Assembly: GCF_040183065.1 (NCBI RefSeq)
Contig: NC_091119.1
Span: 60,064,892-60,128,891, forward strand
Length of the DNA: 64,000 bases
From: Periplaneta americana
Lineage: Eukaryota; Arthropoda; Insecta; Blattodea; Blattidae
Direction: 5' to 3'
A program made the position numbers and the translations under genes. This document shows, in pieces, positions 11,120-21,408 of this stretch. Below the pieces are notes generated by a model that had not been told where the DNA came from, searched no databases, and saw only the letters and a list, made by a program, of their open reading frames with translations. Each line of letters begins with the position of its first letter. Within the stretch, counting starts at the first letter, position 1.

Positions 11120-12320
11120 ATCTTCTGAACAATGAATATTTAACCTTATTTTCATTATATAAAGCAGTATTTTGAGTAAATATAAATTAAAAAATTTCTC
11201 AAAAACTGTAACCAACAACTGTTTTTATTCTCATATTCGTATTCAGGAGGCCCAAATTATATGGAAAACATATATAACATATCCAGCGCAAAAAAAAGAG
11301 TTAAAATTTGTTACGCAGTGCAATTGCCTCTTTGAAAAGTTACTTACTGTGGATAGTAGGACGTCTGACAAAACTGAATCCTCTGCAGCAGACTGCGTTA
11401 AACAAACGAGACTGCTTGTGTGTAACAGAATTAACATTCCTTTCAACTTTATTTGCAACATCATGGTAATATGACGAAGTTCGTGTTCGGTATTGCAAGT
11501 TGAGCACTAGTGAGTTGGACTAAACGGCAACGTGAGTGCAATGCTGCATATAGTTAAACGGAATATCCAGCACTTCGACCGTGTTATCTACTTGTTCGTC
11601 TAGAAAAAGAAATCTTATCACAAAAATGTGTTAAAATGGGAACAATTTTTTTCAGCATTATGTTCTTGTCTATTTCCAACTGTTGTTGAAAAGTTCTTGT
11701 AACTATCTTTCACCCACAATAATATCTAGTGATAACTAACGATAAAATATAATTGCAAACTTTGTTCTTATTTACCACTCTTAATAACTGGTTATTCCTC
11801 TGTGACACATATAATCACTAGAAACTTACCAACGTACATTCTTCCTATGTTATTATATTATCTTCTTCCAGTTAGCTTTAAAAACTCGAGATAATTTCTC
11901 TGGGAAGGGCATCGGTGGAATAGACCGGTCTGAAAAAAAATATGAAACAGCTATAATGAACTTAAAAAAGAAATTAATTTTAGATATTTCATCGTTGTGC
12001 TAGATCTGAATTACAATAAAAAGAACCGATCGAGTGTCATGATATTGTGTACGGTCGGTTACTATAGGCCAGCCGTAGTGAAAATGTCATCGTGCGCCGA
12101 GCCACTGTGTAACCTGCAACGTGCGTAGTACCTATGGAGGGAGGCGGACATCCGAAGGGGAAGTGAAGCAACAGTCTGACTTATTAACGGATTTTCATTT
12201 TTCTTACGTCAAGCACTTAAATACAATTTTATACAGTGCAAGGCTACAAACTAATGTTTAGTACGTGTAACGAAGAAAGAAATGGACAATAAAACATAGG
12301 ACACATTATTACAATCTAAA
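11120..12320. other. unassigned sequence
   Basis: The 100-codon frame at 11172-11474 has no recognisable domain. No terminal repeats were seen. Confidence 0.35.
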
Positions 12321-12324
12321 ATTA

Positions 12325-12696
12325 ACTGTCTTCAGAATGTCTCTACGACGGAGTTTCAAAATCAGGAATGATGTCACTTACTGCCAGACGTAGTTGATCA
12401 CGAAGGTCAGTCGTGATCTAAATATGGTTTTTACTATTTTCATTTTGAAAATAATAATTTTTCACAAACGTAAGTTGTAGCGAACATGGCTTCAAAAGAG
12501 AAAGCGGAAGAACGAAGCTTCGGATATTTATTTTTTTGGCAAAGATTTGAAAAGTTCAACATTTGTTAAGTCCTTACATCTAGGTTTCATTTAACATCAC
12601 ATTGTAAATCTGTGAGTTTAAATTGAAGATCTAACCGCATTATTCGTACATCTGCTGAAAAAGAATCGACGTACAGATATGATGATGATGATGATG

Positions 12697-12734
<38 letters not shown>

Positions 12735-12930
12735 AATAACAACACTTAACCTTTTAATGTTTCATCAGTAACATGTAGTATAATGCCGTTTTATGTTATA
12801 CAATCGTTTTCCTCGTAATACGTCTTGTGAACAAATCATACATTTAATATTCTCACCATATTGGCAGCAAAAAAATGCGTTCCTCCATCCTACTTGAAAC
12901 TTTCTTTTTATAGAGGTACAGTGCATGTAT
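12325..12930 (-). pseudogene. hAT transposase relic with BED finger and C-terminus, core missing
   Basis: On the minus strand, 12765-12925 encodes a BED-type zinc finger: an aromatic-rich FQVGWRNAFFCCQ start, the CMIC pair and a YNIKRHYTT block, as in the N-terminus of GTF2IRD2/SCAND3-like hAT transposases. Downstream at about 12480-12330 the frame reads MFATTYVCEKLLFSKMK, then a RSRLTFV-like block and a DIIPDFETL tail, the hAT dimerisation region. The stretch between is only about 280 bp and includes an (AAT)n microsatellite, so the catalytic middle is deleted. The domain order confirms one deleted copy rather than two unrelated pieces. Confidence 0.65.
12677..12740. repeat. (GAT)n/(AAT)n microsatellite
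   Basis: Six GAT units followed by about fifteen AAT units with one ACT interruption. Confidence 0.95.
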
Positions 12931-13939
12931 TCGAGAGAGACATTGCGACGATACGCCACTCGCAGGTTAGAGACAAATAGGAGTACAAATGGAACGGAGT
13001 TTGAATTCAGTGAAGGTTGACGCTCACTGGCACGAACCGACCGGAACGGAATGAACCGGAAATATTCTGCGAGAGACTTATGCTTGTTTTTTTAAACGGC
13101 AAACGCTCACTTGTCCGCACAGAAGCATCCGGCTGCCGGTCCTGACTGATAGGGTTCTCGCGACACGACCCTAGCGGAAATTTTCGGGACGGCTGACGGC
13201 GATCGTCAGCATTCGTATATCTTCGCTGGTCTTCGAAGAAAATTGTGTTGGCTGTTCTCAGTATTATCCAACTCAACACGTGCTGGTGCGTTGTTCAGTC
13301 AGATTATTCTTAAAATGGATGATGAAAAGTTAATTTTAACTGTGCTAATAGCTCTTCTGTGCTGATTGATCTTCGAAATGTGATGTTTTCCTTCATCATT
13401 TCAGGTGCTAATAACAGAAGAATTTCTAAAAGTTTTTCTTCGCTCATAGGAAATTACTAAAAAAACATTACTAGATCTTAATACAAAAATGGGAAAAGAT
13501 GGTTAAATTCACCAAAAACATTTTTTTTTTAAATAATGTTATGACTAGAGCCCGGATTTTATGTAATTACATACTCTGTTCCTATATATGTAGCTATAAG
13601 GAAAACTAAAATGTCCGCTAATCATATTAAAGAGATTATCATTCCGAAGTTTTAAATGTTTTTACATATTTGGTACATTATAAATATTTTGGCATATATT
13701 ACATATTTTTATATATTTTGAAGGATATTGCATGTTTTGAAAGAATACACATTTTTCAGCAATTTTCCCTCTACTCAATTTTTAAGTTATGTTTTAAAAT
13801 TGTTTATAAAGCTTATCCCTTCTTCTCTCGTGTATAGGCTAAATATAATTTAATAATTAAAAATAATAGGCTAACGTATTGTGTCAAAAAAGGGACTCTG
13901 TTTGCAATGTTAATAGTTTGTATATCCCTTAAGAAGAAC

Positions 13940-14160
13940 TTCACACCTGTGAAGTAACGGTTAGGGCGTCTGGCCGCGAAACGAGGTGGCCCGGGTTCGA
14001 TTTCCAGTCGAGGCAAGTTACCTCTTTGAGGTAATGAGCAAATACTGGGTAACTTTCGGTGCTGGACCTCGAACCCATTTCACCGGCATTATCACCTTCA
14101 TCTCATTCATACGCTAAATAACCTAAGATGTTGCTAAAGCGTCGTAAAATAATCTACTAA
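13940..14160 (+). repeat. tRNA-derived SINE inside the hAT relic
   Basis: CACACCTGTGAAGTAACGGT (box A region) and CCCGGGTTCGATTTCCAG (box B), then GGGTAACTTTCGGTGCTGGA and TTCACCGGCATTATCACC, ending CGCTAAATAACCTAAGATG and an A-rich tail. Same family as 48987-49247. It lies within the hAT element 13546-15087, so it inserted after that element. Confidence 0.9.
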
Positions 14161-14384
14161 AATTTAAAAAAAAAAGAAGTAGCGGTAAAATAGGAACAAA
14201 TACCAATGCGAAGGGTGAGTCATTGTACTGCTAACGCGGTGAAGGAAAGAGTGAAAGTTACTCTGTGGGTATGGCTGTTTGGTACAAACATCCCCAATCA
14301 GTTGGTCTAAAAGAAAACAATAGTTTTTTTTTGTCTGTTTTCTTGAGAAGCTTATTGACATCTGGTGATACAAGTAGCTAGACT

Positions 14385-14910
14385 TGGCATTCGCATCCAA
14401 GTTGAAAGACTGGATTTCAATTGACGATTCCTTCACTACGATGGCAAAATTGTACTGTGCAAAGTGTGTGACAAATGCATTGGGTGCTCCATAAAGTCAC
14501 AATAGAATAGCATTTAAAAATTGGACTTTATGTGAGAAATAAAAAACTTGCTCCGTTGAAAAGAAACAAGTTCTTCTTACACAAGTGGTGCTGAAACATT
14601 CTTCGTCTTGTACCAGAGAATTGAATAAAAATTTGTGCATAGCAATGATTGCTGCAAAGATACCACGGTATGAATGTGAAGTTCCAAAGTTTCAAGCATT
14701 CCTGCGCAAATACTGCAACTTCAATATTTCGCATGAATCAATACTCCAGAAAAATGATTTGAACTTCTGCTACACTGACACAATGGAAACGTTTAGAACT
14801 GGACTTGATAGTTCCTACGTATGAGTTGCCATTGACGAGACAATCAATGACGGCAGAAAATATGGAAAAATATTTAATTATATTAATTGCGCCTCCAAAC
14901 AATAATTAAA
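14385..14910 (+). pseudogene. broken hAT transposase N-terminus (CGGBP1-like group)
   Basis: Near 14430 the frame reads FHYDGKIVLCKVC, the first half of a BED-type zinc finger. After several lesions, 14610-14824 reads LNKNLCIAMIAAKIPRYE, then FLRKYCNFNISHESILQK and a DTMETFR segment. After one stop VAIDETINDGRKYG follows, corresponding to the SIDET block with the first catalytic Asp. The order is the same as in the intact hAT ORF at 41459-42943, which has [17 protein letters not shown] and VSIDETPD. It ends before the second Asp, so it cannot be functional. Confidence 0.75.
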
Positions 14911-15309
14911 TGAGGTTGAATCACATGTGCACTTGTAATCTGTTATTAGTGTACAGAAATACATCTAATAAAGCTTAGATTTTAAATGACATATTTTTAT
15001 TTATTACATATTTTGTCAATTTTGGCTACATATTTATGTAGGCCTACATATTTCTTTATTTTAATTTTACATAAAATCCGGGCTCTAGTTATGCCCCCAT
15101 ATTTTATTATTATTTTCCTTTTTTTCCTCCTCATCAGCTAAAAGATTCTTCGGAACTGTTACTATCACTACTATCCCACTCCATGTTTAAACCAGACTGC
15201 CTGTCGACTGTACCGGAATATTCCGAGCAGTGAGCGTCAGAGCTTCCGCGGAAGACGGACTGCTGTAGATTTCCGTTCCGGTCGGTTCGTGCCAGTGAGC
15301 GTAACCTTG

Positions 15310-16140
15310 AGTGAGAGGGTGGGGGTTGTGGGAGGTAGAAAGCAAGAGAAATGCACAGCTATCATTGCGAGCCACAATGTGCTCGTGAGTCACATTTTCT
15401 CCACGGCTGCTATAGGCCTACGCCGCAGGCTGGCTGTCATATGTACTGACTTCGCATGAAAGTAAAGCACCCAACCGAAGTATCGCGGTCGACTGGGTAT
15501 CTTGCTCATTTGAAGCTTATTTTAGGTTGAAAACTGTCTTTGATCGATGTGATTACAGTATGCGCTATGAAAATGTTAAACTACCTGATGCCATATTACC
15601 TGATTAGTGAACCTTGTAGGTATTCAGGCTATCAGATGTTAGTCTTTATCCTGTATTTAAACTGAACACTTGCAATATTTTGTAAATGTTGTATTCGTAA
15701 TGTCACAGGACAAAATTAAATATCATAAAAGAGACTAAGGAGGAAATTGTAGATAACGTTGAACAGAAAACTATTATTTTCAAAACTAAATGGCGATTTT
15801 CCCATTGATTCTTGTATTTTTGGAATAACTTCAGGATGCATTTTGTTTGCTCTATCCTTGACATTTCATGATATGGTAGTTGGATGTGGAATAATAAATA
15901 GAATCTGCATCCACCTTAGCATAAATAGCTCCTACGTCAATCATTGCCTGTGATTAATAATCTCTTAATATACGTTATTGTAAAATTTTTAAAGTAAACT
16001 GAACTATTAAACGTGATTTATTTTTATTCAATACTGTGACGGATAAATTACACCTGCTTTTGAAGAAATTTGAGACGCATCTCAAACTATCTGTTCTTTT
16101 TATGCAATTATATATTTACTAAGCTACTCGTACACTAAAC
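15310..16140. other. unassigned sequence
   Basis: No feature recognised. The 64-codon frame 15759-15953 shows no domain. Confidence 0.35.
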
Positions 16141-16186
16141 ATTTCCATTACTGATATCATGTGCTAGAAAAAGGAATCTATATTTA

Positions 16187-18112
16187 ATGAGTAGGAATAG
16201 TGATGATCCTCATGTTCTTAATTACTATAAGAATTACTGTAAAACTTTGACAAAAGTTATAAAAGATGCAAAGAAAATGTATCTGAATGAAAAAATACAA
16301 AATTCAGATAACAAGATTAAAACTATTTGGGATATTATTAAAAATGAAACTAATCGATATTCAAAGAGTGAAAATATTACTTGCATTAAAATCAATGATA
16401 GTAAAATAGATAACCCAAAATCAATTGCAAATCATTTTAACGACTTCTATATAAATATTAGTCAGAACTTAAACATTCAAGATTGTGCAGAAGATGCTGC
16501 ACTTGGTTACCTAACTGATGCATTTAACACTGAGTTTTTAGGTCTCAAATTTATTCCCACTACCGCAGCAGAAATCATGCATGTGATAAAACAACTAAAA
16601 ACAAAATATTCCTCTGGATATGATGAAATTCCAAGTAAAGTTCTGAAAGATTGTTCTGAAATATTATCCTCTCCGTTAAGCTATCTATGCAATTTGTCAA
16701 TGCAATGTGGTATTTTTCCAGAAAGACTCAAATATTCAATAGTAAAACCAATATACAAAAAGGGAGATAAATGTACTATTGCTAATTATAGACCCATATC
16801 ATTATTAACAACATTTTCAAAAGTGTTTGAGAAAGTTGTGTATAATAGATTATATCATTACCTGGAGTCCAACAATATATTAGTTTTAGAACAGTTTGGA
16901 TTTAGAAAACAAAAATCGACAGAGAATGCTGCTTTTAGTTTGGTGGATGAAATACTAAATTCATTAAATTCGAAACTACATGTAGGTGGGATTTTTTGTG
17001 ACTTGGCTAAAGCATTTGATTGTGTAGAACATAGTATATTAGTAAAAAAATTGAAGTTTTATGGTATTAAAGATGAGATGTTGGGTTGGTTTACATCGTA
17101 CTTATCAAATAGAAAACAAAAAGTAGAAATAAATGTACCAAATAGTCATAAAGTTACTTATTCAGAATTTAGAAATATTAAACATGGTGTTCCGCAGGGG
17201 TCAATTTTAGGTCCATTGTTGTTTCTAGTTTATATTAATGATTTAGCCTTGACCATAAACAATTCATCCCATGTAATTTTATTTGCAGATGATACAAGTG
17301 TAATTATTTCAAGCAAACAATACGATCATTTTATAAACACTTCTAATACATTGCTGAATCTAATGAATGAATGGTTCCATGCAAATAAACTAGCACTTAA
17401 TGTTGATAAAACCAGTGCAGTCAAATTTAGTACACACAATAGTGCTCAGGTTTATTACAGTATTCGATTAAATGGAACTCATCTCAAAGAATCTATAAGC
17501 ACAAAGTTTCTTGATTTAGAATTGGATAATCACTTGAACTGGAAAACGCATATAGAATGTATTACTCGTAAATTGAGCTCTGCCTGTTATGCATTAAGAT
17601 CCTTATCTCCGATTGGTGATATAAACTTACTTAAAATGCCATACTTTGCATATTTTCACTCTGTAATGAAATATGGATTAATATTCTGGGGTAACTCGTC
17701 TGAAGCTAAACACGTTTTTGTTTTACAAAAGAAAGCTATAAGAATAATGGCCGGTGTGCATAAAAGGACCTCATGTAAAAATATTTTCCGAAACTTAGAA
17801 ATCTTGACTTTACCTTGTGAATACATTCTTTCCCTAATGATGCTGTATATTAAGAACCAAGGTAAATTCAGTACTAATCAAGACATTCATCATTTTAATA
17901 CAAGACATAAATCAGATCTTTATCTACCCTCTGTTAGTCTAAGCTGTTTTAAAAAAGGAGTTCGCTATTCATGTATAACAGTCTTCAATGCACTGCCTAA
18001 TTATCTTAAAGATTTGAAGAACAACGAGAAAAGGTTCAGAAAAGAATTAACCAAATTTATACATTCTCGTACCTTCTACACAATTGATGAATTGTTTATG
18101 CTTGTGAATTGA
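16187..18112 (+). CDS. reverse transcriptase of Jockey/CR1-like LINE
   Basis: 641 codons without interruption. The N-terminal part holds the linker between endonuclease and polymerase (RNSDDPHVLNYYKNYCKTL). The palm and finger motifs follow in order: YSSGYDEIPSKVLK, then VKPIYKKGDK and NYRPISLLTTFSKVFE, a GFRKQKSTENA block, FCDLAKAFDCVEH (first catalytic Asp), GVPQGSILGPLLFLVYINDL, and FADDTSVI (catalytic Asp pair). The C-terminal tail includes YFAYFHSVMKYGLIFWGNS and a LQKKAIRIMAG segment. The protein would start at a Met inside the original ORF, since the copy is truncated upstream, so the ORF is intact but lacks the endonuclease. This copy could not insert itself by target-primed reverse transcription. 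Confidence 0.93.
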   Translation: MSRNSDDPHVLNYYKNYCKTLTKVIKDAKKMYLNEKIQNSDNKIKTIWDIIKNETNRYSKSENITCIKINDSKIDNPKSIANHFNDFYINISQNLNIQDCAEDAALGYLTDAFNTEFLGLKFIPTTAAEIMHVIKQLKTKYSSGYDEIPSKVLKDCSEILSSPLSYLCNLSMQCGIFPERLKYSIVKPIYKKGDKCTIANYRPISLLTTFSKVFEKVVYNRLYHYLESNNILVLEQFGFRKQKSTENAAFSLVDEILNSLNSKLHVGGIFCDLAKAFDCVEHSILVKKLKFYGIKDEMLGWFTSYLSNRKQKVEINVPNSHKVTYSEFRNIKHGVPQGSILGPLLFLVYINDLALTINNSSHVILFADDTSVIISSKQYDHFINTSNTLLNLMNEWFHANKLALNVDKTSAVKFSTHNSAQVYYSIRLNGTHLKESISTKFLDLELDNHLNWKTHIECITRKLSSACYALRSLSPIGDINLLKMPYFAYFHSVMKYGLIFWGNSSEAKHVFVLQKKAIRIMAGVHKRTSCKNIFRNLEILTLPCEYILSLMMLYIKNQGKFSTNQDIHHFNTRHKSDLYLPSVSLSCFKKGVRYSCITVFNALPNYLKDLKNNEKRFRKELTKFIHSRTFYTIDELFMLVN

Positions 18113-18835
18113 ATTATTCTACTTAAATGACATGTACAATTTTATATAGCTCAACTAAAATATGTTTTTATATTGACTTAATCTGTTTACTATGTATTGT
18201 ATTTTTTGTTTAGCATAACTGATGAATTGTATGTACTGTATACGTCAACTGATGAATTGTTTAAGCTTATAAATTGAATTAATCTACTTCATATGAATTG
18301 TATAGCTTAACGAAAATAAGTTTGTAAATTGAACTAATTTGATTGTATATGTTTGTATAGTTTGGCTGATGAATTGTATATGTTCTTAAAATGATTACTA
18401 GTCTGTGTAGCTCTACTGATGAATTGTATATAGACCTACTGTAAATTGAATGGTAATATGTATAGCTCAACTGATGAATTGTTTATGATTATAAATTGAA
18501 TTAATCTACTTGATATTAATTGCACAGATTTGTATAGCTTAATGAAAGTATGCTACTTTGTATTGTATATATTTGTATAGTTTTGGCCGATGAATTGTAT
18601 ATGCTTTAAATTGAATAGTAATCTATATAGCTCTACTGATAAATTGTTTGTGTTTGTAATTTGAAGTAGTTTGCATGATATGTATTTCAATTTCTGTATA
18701 TCACAACTGGTTGAATTGTTTATGCCTTAAATTTAATTAAATTGTTTTGTATTATAATATAGCTCAACTTATGAATGATCGTTTGCGTTTGTAAATTTAA
18801 TAATCTGATTGGCTATGTATTGTACACTTTTAGTA
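18085..18835 (+). repeat. degenerate tandem repeats in LINE 3' UTR
   Basis: A unit of about 70-130 bases containing TATAGCTCAACTGATGAATTG, then a TTTATG..TATAAATTGAATTAATCTACTT segment, is repeated about eight times with variable internal deletions. The first unit overlaps the last codons of the reverse transcriptase ORF (ATTGATGAATTGTTTATGCT at about 18083), so the array appears to have grown from the end of the coding region. Confidence 0.8.
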
Positions 18836-19130
18836 GAGCCATTGATGTAGCTCAGTCGGCAGACTCGCTGGGCTGCTGATCCGGAGCTGCGTTCGGGCTT
18901 GGGTTGGATCCCCCTTTGGACTTTGGTTTCTTCCGAGGTTTTCCCCAGCCGTGGGACTGAAGCCGGATGGTCTATGGCGAGTCCTTGGCATCAACCCCTT
19001 TGATTTGATTACCCCCTTTGATTTGATTACCTGGTTGGGTTTTTCCGAGGTTTCCCCCACCGAAAAGGCAAATGCCGGGTAATATTTTGGCGAATCCTCG
19101 GACCTCATCTCATCTCACTACATCTCGCCA
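18836..19130 (+). repeat. tRNA-derived SINE inside LINE 3' UTR
   Basis: Box-A-like TGTAGCTCAGTCGGCAGA starts at about 18844 and a degenerate box B (GGGTTGGATCCCC) follows. The body has the GAGGTTTTCCCCAGCCGTGGG segment and a local duplication of a CCCCTTTGATTTGATTACC unit (about 18993-19030). It ends with CTCATCTCATCTCACTACAT. It lies between the tandem repeats and the distal tail of the LINE, so it inserted after the LINE or was carried along with it. I could not find a clear target duplication. Confidence 0.75.
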
Positions 19131-19408
19131 AAATGTGAAAAAATTGTACAAAATTGTAAAAATTGTAGAAAATTACTAAATTGTAAAACTATAAAAATTT
19201 GTAAAAATTGTAATTGTAATATTGTAAAATGTTGACATGTTCCACATCTTAAAGCTTCATTGCTCATGTAAGATCTATGGAATAAAATAAATGAATGAAT
19301 GAATGAAATGCATTTGAGAAGAAGGATGTTGAATAACATTATTGATAGTACATAGAAGGTGTGGCAGAATGAATTTATGATTTTAACTTATGTAATATTC
19401 ATCCGATA

Positions 19409-19915
19409 ATGCTCTCTCAATTAATATCACTCAATAAAAGAATTGTATTCCAATTGATACCATCCCATTGTGGAATCCTGGGAAACGAGAATGCGGATGC
19501 TTTAGCAAAGAAGGGCAGCACTGCTACTTACAGACCTGTTACTAAATCTACGTATTACTCTGTGAAGAGATTTATTAAATCTACATACTTAGACTTCAAC
19601 AAACAAAATTTGATAACACAATCCCAAGGGAAAAAATGGAACACTCTGCATCAAAATCCACAGTTAATTCCCGATTTACCACGAAAATAGTCTGTAGCTG
19701 CATTTAGATTGGCAACAGGCCATGATTGTTTGGCTAAACACCTGCATAGAATTGGAATATATCAGTCCCCTAACTGCCCATTGTGCAACTCAAACCAAGA
19801 AATGGATTCGGAACACCTCAAAATCTGTGCTTCATTGGCTGGTCATGATAATATCTTTGAAAAATATTGGAGTGCGAGAGGTCAAATGACTTTATTGTCA
19901 AACGCCTGGCATTAG
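19409..19915 (+). pseudogene. RNase H and C-terminal tail of LINE ORF2
   Basis: The frame reads IPSHCGILGNENADALAKKG, which includes the RNase H His and the last catalytic Asp. It continues to WNTLHQNPQLIPDLPRK, is stopped by a single TAG at 19688-19690 and then goes on in the same frame with a VAAFRLATGHDCLAKHL block and a C-X2-C...H-X4-C knuckle (CPLCNSNQEMDSEHLKIC) to the normal stop at 19913-19915. The TAG is one base from TCG or TCA (Ser), so it is most simply a nonsense mutation. This tail is typical of RNase-H-containing non-LTR elements. A diverged copy is at 62740-63470 on the minus strand. Confidence 0.9.
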
Positions 19916-19929
19916 AAAACAACAACAAC
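19409..19929 (+). mobile_element. RNase-H-bearing LINE, severely 5' truncated
   Basis: A 521-bp retrotransposed fragment bounded by a perfect 14-bp duplication ATATTCATCCGATA (19395-19408 and 19930-19943). It ends in an AAAACAACAACAACA tail. It holds the end of a non-LTR polyprotein (RNase H C-terminus plus gag-like tail). The clean duplication shows that insertion occurred recently relative to the other relics here. Confidence 0.93.
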
Positions 19930-19944
19930 ATATTCATCCGATAG

Positions 19945-20831
19945 TTTAGGTATATTGAACTAGGCATGGTATAACATTGGTCAAGGTATGCTATTTAAGA
20001 TTAGAACATCAATTGTTTACGTTTACATGGAAACTTTCTGCTTTGTTACTAAAAATCACAAATCTGAATTATTTCAGTAAATGTACTGAATAACATGCCT
20101 ATTTGGTCAGCAGAACATCGGGCATTCACTATTGAAACGTAAAAAAGGAGACTTAGTGATAACAATACAGCGATCATTCAAGTGGCATATCAACGTTGCA
20201 AGACATGGAAGAATTCCGGGTCGTAACACAATAACTGGGTTGAAAAATTACGAACGACAGGTTCTGCAAGAGATGGCAAACATGTGATAATATATTGCGC
20301 GTGTTCATAGCTGCGTTATTGTCGAAAAAACGTATGCTGCAGTTATGGCCATGTGAACTCAGCAGCAAAATAAATGGATTTCTGTTTCCATTAGTTAGAG
20401 ACCTATTTAGTCCAATGAGAAGTTCTATTTCATTCAAACTTTAATTATAAAATAAAGGCATATTAAAGTTTTGTTACCGCATGTACAGATATTGTAGTCA
20501 GTTTTTTAAAATATTTTTCAAACTTCTGCTGCCAGAAACCACCAAATTCTGACTGCGCCACCGTTACAAATAATTATTTATACTTTTGGTTCTAGATATC
20601 TTTACAATCCCGAGCCTTTAGGCTGTGACCATTGTAACAACATGCGGACGGTCTCTTGTTATTAAGAGAATTACCGTATTGTTCTGTAATAAGAATTATT
20701 CATTTGTTTTCAGTGAGTGAGCTTCACTGCAAGATTTGAACGTTTAGAATGAATAGGGAGAAATTTATTCAGAGTCTCAAAATAACTGCTAATGTAGGTC
20801 ACTCCTGAAATATTCTAAACTGCCAGATAAA

Positions 20832-20870
<39 letters not shown>

Positions 20871-21405
20871 GTTTCTGTTGTTATTAATATACCTATTATT
20901 TAGTATTGTGTGCAGTTCAGGAAATGAAAGTTTATCTTCTTATTTAGGTCACAGTAAATGGTTCATTTATGTATTTTGACCCATGGTTCCAGAAATAAAT
21001 TATGAACCGAAGTGTCAATAGTAATTGTTCTTTGCCTTCTTTGTATTCTGAAAAAGACGTGATAACATTTATTTATGATCTTTTGTTAGCCACTGTTTTC
21101 ATTTTACCCATATATCATACTAAACATTAGTGGCTTTCTTTCACAGATAGGCCTAAGTTACTGTATTATTAGCAGTTTTCAGACTGTGTCGAGCGGCTAC
21201 CTGAGTTTTCGCAGCCTTCAATTAGAGCGCCGTTAAAGTTTTGAGCAATATTATAGTAGCTCGCAATGATACCTAACTACGAGTGAGTGATCTTTAGCCT
21301 ATGACTTCACGTTTTCAGTCTATTTCTTGCCTCGCACTTGCAGTAGTTACAGATTTACATATTAAATAGACAGCAGTTTTCATACCTTTTTGGGACAACC
21401 AATGT
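19945..21405. other. unassigned sequence with (TTA)n
   Basis: No coding region recognised. A (TTA)n microsatellite lies at about 20829-20870. Confidence 0.4.
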
Positions 21406-21408
21406 TGT

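Larger units (their letters stand above)
13546..15087 (+). mobile_element. hAT transposon relic with intact ends
   Basis: The 21-base terminal inverted repeat TAGAGCCCGGATTTTATGTA(A) is perfect at 13546-13566 and, inverted, at 15067-15087. It is flanked by an 8-bp duplication that matches at seven of eight positions: GTTATGAC at 13538-13545 and GTTATGCC at 15088-15095. Eight-base duplications and a TAG-start terminus are hAT hallmarks. The inside carries a broken transposase start at 14385-14910 and lacks the catalytic and dimerisation parts, so this is a non-autonomous deletion derivative. Confidence 0.88.
13013..15308. mobile_element. terminal-inverted-repeat element split by a hAT insertion
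   Basis: The left end (13013-13051) reads AAGGTTGACGCTCACTGG, then CACGAACCGACCGGAACGGAA. The right end (15270-15308) is its inverted complement with a single base missing, giving TIRs of about 38 bp. The hAT relic 13546-15087 lies inside, so the original element was about 750 bp. The left inner part has an ATG-led MDDEKLILTVLIALL stretch. The right inner part, read on the minus strand, starts MEWDSSDSNSSEESFS. Both resemble starts of PIF/Harbinger-type proteins, but this is only suggestive. The target duplication is not resolved. Confidence 0.65.
16142..19311 (+). mobile_element. Jockey/CR1-like LINE, 5' truncated
   Basis: A non-LTR retrotransposon copy that starts inside ORF2: the frame is already coding at about 16146 (ISCARKRNLYL before the first Met), and the apurinic-type endonuclease domain is absent. 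The reverse transcriptase ORF follows (16187-18112). Then comes an unusual 700-bp tandem-repeat 3' UTR, a SINE insertion (18836-19130) and a distal tail with ATCTTAAAGCTTCATTGCTC and GATCTATGGAATAAAATAAA ending in (ATGA)n near 19311, the typical microsatellite-like end of this LINE group. 5' truncation is the usual result of target-primed reverse transcription. Confidence 0.85.

Noticed and set aside
18085..18835. CRISPR-like array
   Set aside because: The repeats are degenerate with variable spacing, lie in a eukaryotic LINE 3' UTR and have no unique spacers of constant length.
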